Positions 31,320 through 43,455 of a stretch of 64,000 nucleotides of DNA are shown in pieces (within the stretch, counting starts at the first letter, position 1; the number at the start of each line of letters is the position of its first letter). The position numbers and the translations under genes are program-made. Where the stretch lies: positions 150,181,042-150,245,041 of the forward strand of contig CAXKWD010000002.1 of the NCBI GenBank assembly GCA_964059195.1. The letters run 5' to 3'. The notes under the pieces were generated by a model. It saw only the letters and a list, made by a program, of their open reading frames with translations, was not told the origin of the DNA and ran no database searches. The DNA is from Ectobius pallidus. Lineage: Eukaryota; Arthropoda; Insecta; Blattodea; Ectobiidae.

Positions 31320-33221
31320 ATGCCGCAAATATTCGTAAATTCTCTAAATATTTTAAATCAGATTTTTCTTTAAAGTGAGAATTAAATGCATTGTCTTATG
31401 GTAATTATGCAGAGACTTCAGATTCAATTCCTTAAAATAGTAATGTTAAAATGAGGTTTTACTGTACTAGAAACCCCAAAAAATGACCTTGCAGAACTTA
31501 TCAAAAAACAAAATATGCAAAGAATTAAGTTAACAGCTTATTTAATTTTAATAGTAAGCCTATCTTTTATAAGGTGTTCTGTGGTTTCTTTCAGTGGGTA
31601 TTTACTGCAAGTGGATAGAGAGTTGACAATATAACATGAGTAGCTGAGTAGGGGAGACCGAGGAAACTAGAACACTTTTTCCTTAGATAATTTTTTAAAA
31701 ATTCTTGTCCAAGTATTTTTACTTTTTGGAGCTATGGTATGAAGTTCATGTATTATTCTATTATTTAAAATAGTTAATATCAGTCAAAGGGTATTAAGAA
31801 GGGCAGAATAGTAATTTTAAGTGACTGCTGTACAATGAATTGCTATACAATGAACACTGAGTAGAGGATGCATAAATATGCTGCATTTCTGTACGTTCTG
31901 AAATGCTTCAAAAGTTAATTTTCCTATTCTTCTGAGAGCTTATTATTTTTGTACTTATGAGCTACCATTAAGCATGAATGCCTTCTTGCAGTGCTCACTA
32001 CCCTGTTGTTGCTATGAAAGTCAATCAATTACTGTTACAGCCATTTTCATAACACTCATCAATTATTCTCCTTTATTTATCGCCCTATTTCCTTTGGAGT
32101 CATTCCATGGTAATGCGTGTTACATTTGCATGACTTCAAAGTGATATGTTATTTTACTTATTGTATTTATCAAACTACTTCAGAAGCACTACCTTATACT
32201 GTATATTTATTATACATTAAATTAAACTGGTAGATATTTGATCTTATCAGTTACAATGGAAAATGTGGTGTAATGGGTGTTACATCAAAAAGGACAAGCA
32301 TTCTAGCATGATTACTTAAATGATCCAAACTCTGTGAATTTAACAGTTACAATTATTTTTTAAAAATAAATATAATTTTCTAAAATTACAGTGATGTCAA
32401 TGAACCAAACAGAATTCTTAAAAATTCAAAGAATTTTATTTAAAAAGGATCTCCCTTAATGTAACAGGTGTTACACAGTGCAATTGAGAATTACAAAATC
32501 TCATTTTTATTGTGAATACATTTTTTCCCCAAGAAGTAAAATTAAATAAAAAAGGTACGGTAAAGAAATATTGAATATAATTTGAAAAATTAAAAGGTAA
32601 AAATTAGGAAAAATAATGGTCAACCAATAGTAGGCAGACTTAACTTTGATACAACTTTTATTTTATAGCACAAATAGGCTTGTTCATGGACTGATCACTA
32701 AAAAGTCCTTTTTTATTAAGCTTCATAGAAATTAACTTTGAAATTAAACTCATATACAACTCTATAGTGTCCTCTAGAAACTCAAATATGAGTTTGCTAG
32801 CACCCAAAGTCCTTCACTATAACCTAAATGCTACCTTGGGTGCCAAAAGTGGGTAATATTTCATCATACGAACATCATGTTAGATCATATGTAAAACCCA
32901 TTACAGTCCATGATGTAACACCCGTTTTCCTTTTTTAGATAATTAAATTTGAAAAATAAATTAAATTGCCATCACTATGCTATCAAGCATGTGTTTAACA
33001 TCACTTTCAAAGGAAATGAGTAACCTCCCAAGGCTGGTGTGGGAAATCCGGTTCGAAAGGAACATTAAATATGGGATCAAGAGAAAGGTTATGTTAGTAT
33101 ATATAGGAAATAAAAGGAATAAAAATACTCTGGTAACTCGGAGAACCACTCCCAAGCAGGGTGAGAGCAAGATGGACTTATCACAGGTCGTTGGACAGAG
33201 ATCCACGGAATTAATTGGATA
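31320..33221. other. Non-coding stretch with repeated tgtaa-c-cgttaca palindromes
   Basis: No coding homology. It contains several copies of a near-palindrome: 32109-32124, 32269-32284 (tgtaatgggtgttaca), 32459-32475, 32889-32905 and 32913-32928. The identical 16-mer recurs at 38881-38896. An ORF of 138 aa at 32977-33393 shows no recognisable motif and is probably chance. Confidence 0.5.
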
Positions 33222-33223
33222 TA

Positions 33224-34148
33224 CAGGGTCCGGCAGAAAGACCTCCCGTATTTCAAAAGGCAGTTACAAAGAAAGAAAAAAAGATACAGAAAAAATACTT
33301 TTATTTGTGAACAACAAATACTATGCCATTTACATTTACTTTGTTTTAAAAATTATGTCTGTCAAATGGCGTCTTCCATTGTTGACACATTGACGAAGCC
33401 TCTCTCGGAAGTTGCCCATAGCCCTTCGTGTCATTTCTGGTGGAATGACAGCCACTTCCTGGGCGATTGCATCCTTATGTTATTGCAGGGTTGTGGGTCG
33501 ATGTTTGTACACTTGCGCCTCTAAGTGTCCCCAAAGAAAAAAATCACAAGGTGATAAATCGGGTGACCTTGCAGGCCAGGTGATGTCTCCTGGCGCTGTT
33601 TTGATTTCGTCTGATGAGGCCCACTTCCACTTGTCAGGTACTGTAAATAAACAAAATTTCCGCTACTGGGCAGCAGAAAACCCTCAGGAACTTCCAGCAA
33701 GATGGAGCCACAGCTCACACTTCACGGCGTTCCCTAGCAATTTTGAGAGAGTTGTTTCCTGGACGTCTTCTCTCTTTGCGAGGAGACATCGCCTGGCCCG
33801 CAAGCTCACCCGATTTATCACCTTGTGATTTTTTTCTTTGGGGACACTTAAAGGCGCAAGTGTACAAACATCGACCCACAACCCTGCAAGAACTTAAGGA
33901 GGCAATCGCCCAGGAAGTGGCTGCCATTCCACCAGAAATGATACGAAGGGCTATGGGCAACTTCCGAGAGAGGCTTTGTCAATGTGTCAACAATGGAGGA
34001 CGCCATTTGACAGACATAATTTTTAAAACAAAGTAAATGTAAATGGCATTGTATTTGTTGTTCACAAATAAAAGTGTTTTTTCTGTGTCTTTTTTTCTTT
34101 CTTTGTAACTGCCTTTTGAAATACGGGAGGTCTTTCTGCCGGACCCTG
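33224..34148. mobile_element. Mariner-type foldback element, 925 bp, TA duplication
   Basis: Ends cagggtccggcagaaagacc / its complement, flanked by TA (33222-33223 and 34149-34150). The inverted repeats continue about 366 bp inward on each side (33224-33590 and 33783-34148), leaving a spacer of about 190 bp. Both arms encode the same transposase C-terminus in opposite orientations. It is therefore a duplicated, inverted 3' end of a mariner, joined through a fragment of its middle. Confidence 0.92.
33590..34036 (+). pseudogene. Mariner transposase central and C-terminal fragment
   Basis: The spacer reads SDEAHFHLSG then VNKQNFRYWAAENP (first catalytic Asp region). A frame at 33743-34036 then encodes LLSLRGDIAWP, SSPDLSPCDFFLWGHLK (third catalytic Asp) and VYKHRPTTLQELKEAI, ending in KTK. 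The region between, which holds the second Asp, is deleted. The left arm carries the same C-terminus on the minus strand with stops. Non-autonomous. Confidence 0.85.
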
Positions 34149-34150
34149 TA

Positions 34151-36066
34151 CAATCTTTTACATGTAATTAACTATGCATACTTTATTCACACGATGTAAT
34201 AAAAAGTAAATGACACAAAATGATTTGGCAATAAAATGTACAATATAATTAGTTGGCGGGAAATAAGATCACGTGGTGGAAAATATAATGAATTTACACC
34301 AGTGATGATTTATATATGAAAACACTTGTAATTCTTGATAGAATTAATAGATTCACTGTAGAATTATCAGTTTAGTAATAATTACAACAATATAGTTGCT
34401 TCACTGAAAATACTAGTTACACAATGCAAGCTAAGTATATACGAACTTAACAAACGGATCTGTAAAGCCGTGAATATTGAAAACACTGTGATAATTATTG
34501 TAAAATAATTACACGTTCAAAACAAAACTTGTTACTTAAGTTTTGTGTATAGATTCGCGGTTTAAGAGCAAAATGCAACTGTTGCCTTTGTCTAGGAATG
34601 TGCGAATTAGGACAGCGAATTCACACATCTGTATCGTGTGACTGCTGCGTTCTTACTACTGAAGCGAAGCTTTGCACCCTACGCCAAGCCAATGGTTTGC
34701 ACAAGAAAATGGATGGCATGATGTAACACTCCACCAAAAACATGCTGACTCAACGCGGGAAAGTTACTAGCGGAACATTTGAATATAATAACTAGAGAGA
34801 CATGTGGCTTGCTCTAACAGCTGGTATACTGTAGGGGTTGCCTTATCGTGCGGTAACCAATGAGAGAAGACCCAGTGCGTGACGCTGTCCGTATCCAAAA
34901 ACAGGCGAACCATTCAAATAATACATGTGAACTCCGTATACAACCTCTTTTACCACTATGTTAAAACTAATTACTGCAATGAAAACTTACAATTAATCTA
35001 CAGATTTCCCTGAATGACATTCCATACAGCTATTTCCTTTAATCGGTGGGAGTTAAATGCATGATAAGCACTCTATATTCATTTTTAAAATGTTTAATTA
35101 CAATAGTTCTCTAGTATTAGGGGACGAAAGGCAAACAAATGTAACATAGGCATAATCATGAACATACTACATACTATATTAACATAGACATATAATGAAA
35201 TTTCATTAATAACTAGTTAATAAAAGAAAGCTATGACTGAGGATTTGAAACTTTAAACACATAGCCCCCACAACTTAAAATGCCTATTACCATGCTCAGT
35301 AGCCTATTTCAGTAATGATGATATCCTTATTGACACCTATCATTAATATTCATACCCTATTCCCACATATAGAATCTTTAATGTCTACTTGAACAAAATA
35401 TAACATAGCTATTCAGCTCATTCCATTCTCCTTGCAGGAAATTTCAAAATAAACTGAAGTCTGAAAAAAAATCAGGTTATACGGTATTCTTTACAATATA
35501 TTCAATAAAACACAATTAAACTGAATATTAATTAAAACAGCAACTTATTTGATGGTTATTTGTTAGTTATTACTTTACAGTTATGTATCTGATTGTACTG
35601 TAGCTATATATGCCTACATTTTGCTTATGTTATATAGGACATCCAATGAAAACCTTTTTTTACTACTACAATCATGTTATTGACACATAATAGTGCCGGT
35701 GTTTAAGTTTTTGCTGTTGCATATTAAGGATGCATATCGGATGGGAAAAGATACTAAAAGTACAAAATGCCTGGCCTAGAAATATTTGCTTGCATGAAGA
35801 ATAGCTATGATTATTTATGACCCAATTAGTTGCAGGCCCGAAACTTGAGTGGAAAGTAATTTATGGGGGGTGGCGAAAATCTTTAAAGTGCAGAAATGAT
35901 CTGTTCACAAAACGTGTATGTGTTATAAATTAGAATTAGGGCATATGGAAAGAGAAATATTATTTATTGCAGCCTATGAGTTTGTGTTTCGAATGGACAT
36001 TGTATGATTTGTTATAGATTGCACAATTTCTAAAGAACCTGCTTCAATACCATTATGTTTTGTTAC
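34151..36066. other. Non-coding stretch
   Basis: AT-rich DNA with no coding motif, tandem repeat or inverted-repeat boundary that I could support. Confidence 0.45.
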
Positions 36067-36068
36067 TA

Positions 36069-37311
36069 CTTAGGTTGTAACTTTAATTGTGGCAACTATT
36101 TATTTATTTATTACTTGTATATAAGGGACACACCTATGAAACTTCTACAGTCCTTCAATGTAGTACCCAGCATTGTCTACAACTCGTTGACAGCAATGTG
36201 GAAGTCATAGCATCCCTGTAGCAGCCCCTGTTCTGTTGATTTTTGTGACGGACCGCCCTACTGCCTGCAGAATCTTGGGAACAGTCTGGAATCGAATGTC
36301 ACGAAGTGGTTCCTTCAGCTTAGGGATTAAATCATAATCCAGTGAATGTGGTGGATGGAAAAGCACTTCGATTGGAGGGTTCTGCAAAAAAAATGTGGGC
36401 GCTTCCTTTGCAGCGCTGGTCTCAGATTATTCTCCAAAAAATGATGGAAATACTGTGCATTAACATTCTGTCTTTGGGGGATGGCATGCGTTAGAATGAC
36501 GCCATCGTAGTCGTATGCAAGAATAACCACCACTTTGACATTTGTAGGGGTACGACGCACCACTGTTTTGCAGGGTGAACCCTGATGACGCCACTCATTG
36601 GATTGGCACTTAAGTAGAGGCTCATATGACCTGGCCCAGGTTTCATCAAGTGCAATAATGCGCTGTAAGAAAGCGTCACCATCATGACCATAACGCAGCG
36701 GGTGAGTTTGAGCAGTCATATTGTAGCTTCTGTCAAATTCCAGGGAACCCACCGAGATGCAATTTTTCGCATTCCCAGGCGTTTCTTTAGAATTCGAAAA
36801 ACGGTCATACGCAACAGTCCCATCTCCAGGGCTAACTCATATACCGTCTGTCGTCGATCCGTGTCTAGAAGTGCGGTAACAGTTTCCATGTCCTCTTCAC
36901 TAATACTGGGACGACCTGGCCTAGCCATGTGTTCCACGCAGTCACACCCCTCGTTGAAGGCTCTAACCCATCTGGCCACAGTCCTGTATGGCAATGCCAT
37001 CTCCCGACATGCTTCCACAAGACCTTCATGACATTGTTGTGCTGTACGACCACGGGCACATTGAATTTTCAGCCAAGTTCGCTGTTCCTGCTTTGTAAAC
37101 ATGGCGAAACACAACACAACAGCTTAGAGCAGCAACTCACAGGAAACTAACTTTCTCTCTTCAAAGCTCATGCGTTTTGAGACATACAGACGAGTCCATT
37201 TAATATGAGGTAGGTCAGACACATATTAACATGTGACAGCAGTTACAACAATTAACTCCATCTGGTTTCGCTTGCACAGCAGTGTTGCCACAATTAAAGT
37301 TACAGCCCACG
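36069..37311 (-). mobile_element. Mariner-like element, 1243 bp, near full length
   Basis: Terminal repeats of about 28 bp (c(t/g)t(a/g)gg(t/c)tgtaactttaat, then tgtggcaac) differ at three positions. They are flanked by TA at 36067-36068 and 37312-37313. The transposase lies on the minus strand. Length and target site fit the mariner family. Confidence 0.92.
36120..37117 (-). pseudogene. Mariner transposase, frameshifted
   Basis: The N-terminal frame (37117-36716) starts MLCFAMFTKQEQRTW and carries two helix-turn-helix segments (RGRTAQQCHEGLVEAC, YRTVARWVRAF), the linker RPGRPSISEED and LEMGLLRMTVFRILKKRLGM. After a shift near 36745 the catalytic part reads RIIALDETWARSYEP (first Asp), VVVILAYDYDGVILTHAIP and NAQYFHHFLENNLRPALQRKRP. 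The second Asp block is lost at a frameshift. The C-terminus in further frames has HPPHSLDYDL, PKLKEPLRDIRFQTV and an RTGAATG motif. A dead copy in an almost complete element. Confidence 0.88.
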
Positions 37312-37367
37312 TATATTATACAGTTTTAAACAGGTCACACGTATATTATACAGTTTTAAACAGGTCA
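37311..37367. repeat. 30-bp tandem duplication beside the mariner end
   Basis: gtatattatacag...caggtca occurs at 37311-37337 and 37341-37367, identical over 27 bp. The first copy starts at the mariner's last base. Confidence 0.9.
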
Positions 37368-37372
37368 GATTG

Positions 37373-37690
37373 AACCTCTCTCCTATGTGGAAATCTCTTA
37401 AATATTTCATTCACATCCTATTAATATTACTTCTTATCTCCACAGCCATTCAATTTGAAATTTTACAATAAAATATTCATAATTTTACACTCTCAAATAG
37501 TGTATAGCATCTCGTGGATTTTGGATTTAAAGTTCTGCAAAAGGATAACAGAGACCATTAAATTTACAGTCAAAGTTTACTGTTCTAGCTTATATCACCA
37601 TGGAAGTATATTGTATATTGTACGTTTGTCTTTCAACATTACTGAAATGCAATAGACATTGTCAAAGAAATCTAAAATTATGCTTTTGAA
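37373..37690. other. LINE 3' UTR and non-coding sequence
   Basis: Downstream of the minus-strand LINE stop; AT-rich, no clear tail or target duplication located. Confidence 0.4.
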
Positions 37691-37694
37691 TAGT

Positions 37695-38603
37695 TTAAAA
37701 TTCTACCTTGTCCTTACTAAAATATTCTTTTAAACTATAAAAAGGATTTAAAATTAGCCACTTATATAATTTTGTCTTGAATACTTTAAATGGTAATAGC
37801 TTTGATTCATTATTTAGCTTATTGTAGAGCTTTAGTCCTATAATACCATGACTGTTTGTACTCTTGCTCAATCTACAGAAGAGAACTATTACTAAAGATT
37901 GATTCCGTGTGTTATAACTGTGGACATCACTAAACATTGTAACTGCGGTAGCGTTTTTCTTTACATTCAGTAGGCAGATAAAAATATACAAGTTGATCAC
38001 TGTCAGAATTTTTGTTTCTACAAAAAGAGGCTTACAATGTGCTATTTTGTGTGATTTAGTGATTATTCTTAAGGCTTTCTTTTGAAGTAAAGGGATATTT
38101 TCTATATGACTACTATTTCCCCAGAGAAGTAAACCGTAACTAATTACGGATTGAAAAAATGCAAAATAGGTGATTCGTAGATACTCTAATGATATCATAG
38201 CTGATAAGCTTTTAAGTAGAAATATTATTTTAGATAATTTTGTGCGCATTAATTCAATGTGGGGGATCCATGTTAACTTATTGTCTATAGTTATTCCTAG
38301 TATCTTAACTTCAGTATCCATATTTGCATAGTGATTTAAGTTTCCCTTCAGTGTACAAAGAAGGTTTTGAGTTTTACCTTGGTTCAATACCAGACCATTT
38401 GCTTTAAACCACTCACAAGCTTGGTTCATGGTGTTCTCTACATTTAGTGAGAGAGTATCTAACTCACACCCGGTGCTTAAGAAAGTTGTGTCATCTGCAA
38501 ACATTGTAGTTAATGACTGGCTGATATTATCTGGCAGGTCATTGATAACTAAAATAAATAAAATTGGGCCCAAAATTGAACCCGGCAAACAGTCACTGCA
38601 CAC
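37695..38603 (-). CDS. CR1-like LINE RT C-terminal half, open 302-aa frame
   Basis: An uninterrupted minus-strand frame with PGSILGPILFILVINDL (motif B), TTMFADDTTFL (motif C, FADD intact), LNQGKTQNLL, VKILGITIDNKLTW, YGLLLWGNSSH, LQKKALRIITK, DVHSYNTRN and a C-terminal KLLPFKVFKTKLYKWLI. It resembles the CR1-like ORF2 at 27.5-30.3 kb but is better preserved. The 5' part of ORF2 is missing (truncated near 38605), so it is a 5'-truncated insertion. The ATG at 38603 is only the first in the open frame. Confidence 0.85.
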   Translation of the reverse strand: MCSDCLPGSILGPILFILVINDLPDNISQSLTTMFADDTTFLSTGCELDTLSLNVENTMNQACEWFKANGLVLNQGKTQNLLCTLKGNLNHYANMDTEVKILGITIDNKLTWIPHIELMRTKLSKIIFLLKSLSAMISLEYLRITYFAFFQSVISYGLLLWGNSSHIENIPLLQKKALRIITKSHKIAHCKPLFVETKILTVINLYIFICLLNVKKNATAVTMFSDVHSYNTRNQSLVIVLFCRLSKSTNSHGIIGLKLYNKLNNESKLLPFKVFKTKLYKWLILNPFYSLKEYFSKDKVEF

Positions 38604-38951
38604 CTTAATCCAGGCATATTAACCCTACCAGTACAATACACAAATGAAAAAGTATACAATCATCATACCACAGAATACGGACGAACACCTAACACTTGTG
38701 AATACATACTAAATTAAAGGGACCATCCTTATGGATGGATACGGTTGACGTCACTCACTTTCCCTTCTCCCCCACTATCCCTGTATCATTGAACCCCTGA
38801 ATGAGACAACCACTTAGTTAAAGAACCTTGGTAACCTCCTGCTTTTAGTTAAGATTCTATTTTTAAAAATCTGTTTTTAATGTAATGGGTGTTACATAAT
38901 GACATTACTATTGTACCAATTCTAATCATTTTAGGAGAATATAGCTTAATA
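38604..38951. other. Non-coding stretch
   Basis: Contains a second exact copy of the tgtaatgggtgttaca 16-mer (38881-38896). No genes seen. Confidence 0.4.
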
Positions 38952-39286
38952 CAGTAAAACTTGTTCAAAGCGGAATCGTGTGGTACCAAAAGAATTTTCC
39001 AAATTGGACAAGTTTCCAGATTACACAAAATACACTAGGCTACATAAATGTTATCAATCACTGTACCATGCGCCACAAATGTGATTTTCTAATATGCAAA
39101 TACTGTAATTAATTACAAACCTTAATTCCTGCACAGCAGATATTCTTCACTTTATTTTTATATACAGTAAAATACTACACTATTATTAATAATTAATAAC
39201 ACTAACACAATATACAGTAATTATGCAATTACTGTAGGCTAACTGTTTTCTTGCCTCATTATTCCTAGGTTTATTTCACTTTTGTC

Positions 39287-39370
39287 GCCACATATCGGAC
39301 TTCCGTCTCGGGAGCACAAGATCGGTGCTATTTTTCGTGGGACGTCGGAGATATTCGATGATGTTCGCCA
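39287..39370. repeat. Inverted segment matching 41395-41477
   Basis: atatcggacttccgtctcgg and the following bases match the reverse complement of 41395-41477 with about 20% difference. The right copy replaces transposase coding sequence after the SGPM motif. Probably arms of a nested foldback or two copies of one small element. Confidence 0.65.
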
Positions 39371-39786
39371 CCAGCAGAAGAAAACAAAATGTGGCCCGCG
39401 AGAAGTCTGTCTCTCGTTCACGCATCAGGAACTCACACTTCTCAGTAAAATCAAGTTATTTTGTAGGCTTACTGGTATGTTAAGTTATTAATAGATTCCT
39501 TAGCAATAGCCAATTAAAATGTAATATACAGTATAATCAGTTTAGTTTGCCTATATCTTAAAAAAAAATATATATATGAATTTAATTCTTGAAACTCAAG
39601 AAAGAGACCCGGGGCCAACTCAAAATAATTCCAAACACAACGATTCTTAATTATTAGGCCAAACTATACAGTAGGCCTACTCTATAAAATTAATAATTAA
39701 TTTACTATTGTGAACAATAGTGATATTACTGTAATTTAAATAACTCTACTGTGAGGTAAATTCTCTGTTAGGAAAAATAAAACAGA

Positions 39787-39789
39787 ATG

Positions 39790-39825
<36 letters not shown>

Positions 39826-39975
39826 TTTATTTTTATTATTGTTATTAGTATTACTATTATTATTATTATTATTGTTATTATTATTACTATTATTATTGTT
39901 ATTCTTATTATTATTATTATTACTATTACTATTATTATTGTTATTATTATTATTACTATTATTATTATTATTAAA
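39787..39975. repeat. (ATT)n microsatellite, about 190 bp
   Basis: Near-uninterrupted ATT with occasional ttg, act and ttttt variants. Open frames over it (Ile- or Asn-rich) are artefacts. Confidence 0.97.
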
Positions 39976-40825
39976 CACAGCTGCAGATGCAAATTCTAGG
40001 AATCGATTTTCCTTTTGACATAAAACGTAAGCGGTGGTTTTCATTACTGACAAGTTTTTTAATTAACAGATAATGTTCTTCTGAATGTACTATTATGATT
40101 ATTTATTGCTATTACTCAAAATTGTGCTTATTTGTTGAATTTGTAAAAGGAAAACCAGGTTAATGTGGACATATATAGTACGATCTTCGTTCTACAATTC
40201 ATTACATTTTTACGTCTGTCAGTGCAGTTTCCACAGCCACCCTGTTCTAAATACTGTATACTTAAGGAAAGCACAGAAAAGCTAGATTTAGAATTCAGAC
40301 GATGCTTCTGAGAAAAAATCACAGGAAGGTCATTAATGAACAAGGAAAAAAATCGTGATATAATACAAAAGTATGGACATTGAAAGAGTGGATGGAACAT
40401 GTAGAAAGAATTATTATTATAAAAGTCATCAAGAAACAATAAACCAGGAAAAATATAGTGTGATTGGGGAGAATAGGCTCCTGGTCTAAGGAAAGACGAA
40501 GAAGATAATTTACTCTAATCAGGATAACACATTTTGGAACACGCCGTGCTATATAATTATTTTATTTTAGTAGGTACCTAAAACAAATAAAAGCTTATAA
40601 TATAGGATTTCCTTTAACTAGGCTACACAATTATTATTATTTTTCTAGCGGTTGAATTACGTTGATTGTTATTTATTACCACAAACAAGGACATCGTTTC
40701 TTACAAAATGCTATAATTATCCGAATTATCAAGTCCATTTCATGAATCAAATCATTTTATGTTGAGCCCCCCTAATGTTCTTCAAAAGTTGGCGCCACTG
40801 TAAATACACAAAGCCACGCCTCTAT

Positions 40826-40999
40826 TTAAGCAGTAAATTCATTTTCAGTAAATTCATTTAGATCAGACTTGGAGGTTTTACTTCTACCGCACATGTCACA
40901 GGATACTCTGAAATTATCATGATTTATCCTTTTGTGACGTTTGAGACTTCGATAGAACTTGAAAGATTTGTCACATAGATTGCAGCCGTATTCATTCAT
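40826..40999 (-). CDS. 57-aa C2H2 zinc-finger ORF
   Basis: From ATG at 40999 to TAA at 40826, fully open. It encodes one canonical finger, C-x2-C-x12-H-x4-H (CNLCDKSF...RHKRINH), followed by a second CDMC knuckle whose histidines are missing. The C-terminus is a direct repeat, EFTENEFT. It lies inside the pogo-like element, upstream of the ATT array. It may be a captured exon of a zinc-finger gene or part of a nested element. No start context or splice sites were confirmed. Confidence 0.5.
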   Translation of the reverse strand: MNEYGCNLCDKSFKFYRSLKRHKRINHDNFRVSCDMCGRSKTSKSDLNEFTENEFTA

Positions 41000-41479
41000 T
41001 GTTACCTCGTTTTATTATAATTATTTATTAATATCAAACATCATCATTACAACCCTGAATAGTGTATACACTAGACACTATTTACATTTATACTTTATTG
41101 CTCCTACGCATCTAATAAAAGAACGAAATCCTATCTAATAAACAAACTTGCACAATTTTTTTACAACTCTGTATCTGAACTAGGCACTAATTATATTTAT
41201 ATTCTAGTAAAAGTCCGACAGCCAGTCTAATAAGTAATAAGTAATAAAACTTAGACAAATTTTAACGATATGTAATACTGACATAACGTAGGCCTATACA
41301 CACAAAAAATAACTTTCACGTGCTTGAAAGCCAGACCTGAATAGTCCCGCCCACGAAGGGATGACACCCTGTCAGTTTTCTCCTGTTAATGACGAACATT
41401 GTGGAATAACCCCGATGGCTCACGAAAATTGCACAGATTTTGTGCTCCCGAGACAGAAGTCATATCGGGACATGGGTCC

Positions 41480-41761
41480 GGACAAAGGCAAGTTTTTAGC
41501 CCACGCATTTACAAACCATTCCCACACTATTTCATTAATTTCTTCATTTCCCGTCTTCTTTGCTTTTCTCTTCATTTGTCCGTTCCCCTTCATGCACTCC
41601 TCCCTTATCTTATCTTTGTTCTTTAAAGTTTTGTAAATTTGCATTTTACCGCATTTGAAACGCAAAATTATTTCGCGCACAGAATGTTTGTCTCTTTCAC
41701 TCACCTCGATCACCTTCATTTTTTCATTGAGCATGAGCGATATGTACTTTTTGTTCGACAT
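41480..41761 (-). pseudogene. pogo/Tigger transposase N-terminus (CENP-B type HTH)
   Basis: Starts MSNKKYISLMLNEKMKVIE and continues SVREIILRFKCGKMQIYKTL, KNKDKIREEC, then INEIVWEWFVNAWAKNLPLSGPM. This is the tandem helix-turn-helix DNA-binding region of pogo/Tigger proteins (compare CENP-B and jerky). After SGPM the frame enters unrelated sequence, so the DDE catalytic domain is lost. Confidence 0.85.
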
Positions 41762-42208
41762 GATGATGTTACTTAAGATGCTACAAGCAGTAGAAGCCAA
41801 CTAAAACTGAAGCCTGGCGGAAAATAGAAAACAAAGCAGGTAGCAGATTTCTTGACTACTGGGTAAATTCCATTGTTGGCCGAAACATAAGCCACCGCCG
41901 TGTATACTCTAATGGAACTCTCAGGGCTGTACAATATCCGTGCTAGGAAGTAACGGGTTCACACAGACGTGAATAACAAAATATAATATATTGTACTGCA
42001 GTAGAACATACAATGCTGCTTTTCCGCATTATAGAATAAATTGCTACTTAAATCTTAAAATTTGCATTCCATTTCCTCGTTAAGCACGTTCCGTTTTATA
42101 CAAAATATTGACATTTAAAAATGTATTGCGTGCGTCGGGACCAAAATATTTGTACGCTTTGGACAGATTTCCGGATTATACACGTGCCGCTTTGAACAAG
42201 TTTTACTG

Positions 42209-43455
42209 TATATAAGTTTTACTTCAAGCAGGACTTCAATTCAGTACATATAAAATGGTTAACTATAAACAGGTGCAGCAGAATCAGCTGATTTTCATTT
42301 TATTAATGGGGATGCCAATATAGTATGTTATAAAATCCCCTTTCATTCGACTGCATGGAGTGTGCAATTTTGGGATATTGGAACAAAATAACCAATACAA
42401 TATATATATGATTTTTTTAATTGCTTCAGGATAGTAAATTTGGGTCTTTCAGGGTTGCATTTACATATAAACTGAACAAGATAAATTAAAACAAAAATTC
42501 ACTCCTCAGGCTCAAGTTTGCATGGAATGTTGCTTTGGGAAAGTCTGTCATTTTATAAGGAAGAAGAAAAATTAGAATTATATATTGCAAAAAACAAGTT
42601 ACCAGTGATCTATTACATTGCAGTCATTCTGGGAAACATCTCAGAAACATTTTAGTGATATTTACCTATTAGTTAAAATTTAAAGTGTTCATGCGTTCTC
42701 ATACGATGCGGTACTTTGTGAAGGTTCAAGAAAGAAAAAAACGCATGAACCACCAAAGGCAATTTCGCCCATTTAGGATCAGAGAGACGTAACTACAAAA
42801 AACGGTGTTTTGAGAAAAATCCATTTAAACGTTTTCGCCTAATAACTGGATACTTTCTAATATTTTTTTGTGAACTGTTTTGCTGTAAATTAGAAGTATA
42901 TTTAATTTATTGTTGTTTTCTATTAGACGTTACATATTCTAATCACTTAGGAGATGATAATAACATAATTTATGAAATTATGCATGTAGTTACGTTTGTC
43001 TGGTCCTTAACGTGATGGTCACTGCTATGTAACATACGACTGTCTTGCAGTGTTACGCACCAACAGATATTATTGCAGCTGTGTTTATAATGTTTCATCA
43101 GCACAATTAATGGTAAATAAACAATGGGAATGTTTATCAGCGATATCCAGGAAAGAAAATAAGCGGGATAAAACTATAAGATCGTTTTTTTTTCTTTCTT
43201 TGCTTAAGCAAAGAGGACTATCATAAGCTGGGTTCTAGCACCTTGTCCCACATTATTGTAACAATCTGTTTTGTTCTCTCTTACCGGTACATTAAGAACT
43301 GTGAGATTATAAACAGAAAACTTTTATAGAATACTAACATTGCATTCACTTTAGGACAGTAGAGCACAGCTTGCAAGTCAAATTCAGCCAGCACAGATTC
43401 ATCTTTTCGTACACTTTCCTTCTCAAAGTTCTTAAAATCCCTTGCCATATCTTTC
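42209..43455. other. Non-coding stretch
   Basis: Contains at 42760-42800 a segment (cccatttaggatcagagaga...) that recurs inverted at 46969-47007, and in shorter form at 45538 and 45695. No gene seen. Confidence 0.45.

Larger units (their letters stand above)
38952..42208 (-). mobile_element. pogo/Tigger-like DNA transposon, 3257 bp
   Basis: Perfect 22-bp terminal inverted repeats beginning cagtaaaacttgttcaaagc, flanked by TA (38950-38951 and 42209-42210). The transposase N-terminus lies on the minus strand at 41761. The interior contains an (ATT)n array, a C2H2 finger ORF and two internal inverted segments (39287-39370 and 41395-41477), so it has taken up other sequences. Confidence 0.9.

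Noticed and set aside
39736..40053. Asn-rich or Ile-rich proteins over the ATT array
   Set aside because: Open frames produced by the microsatellite on both strands.
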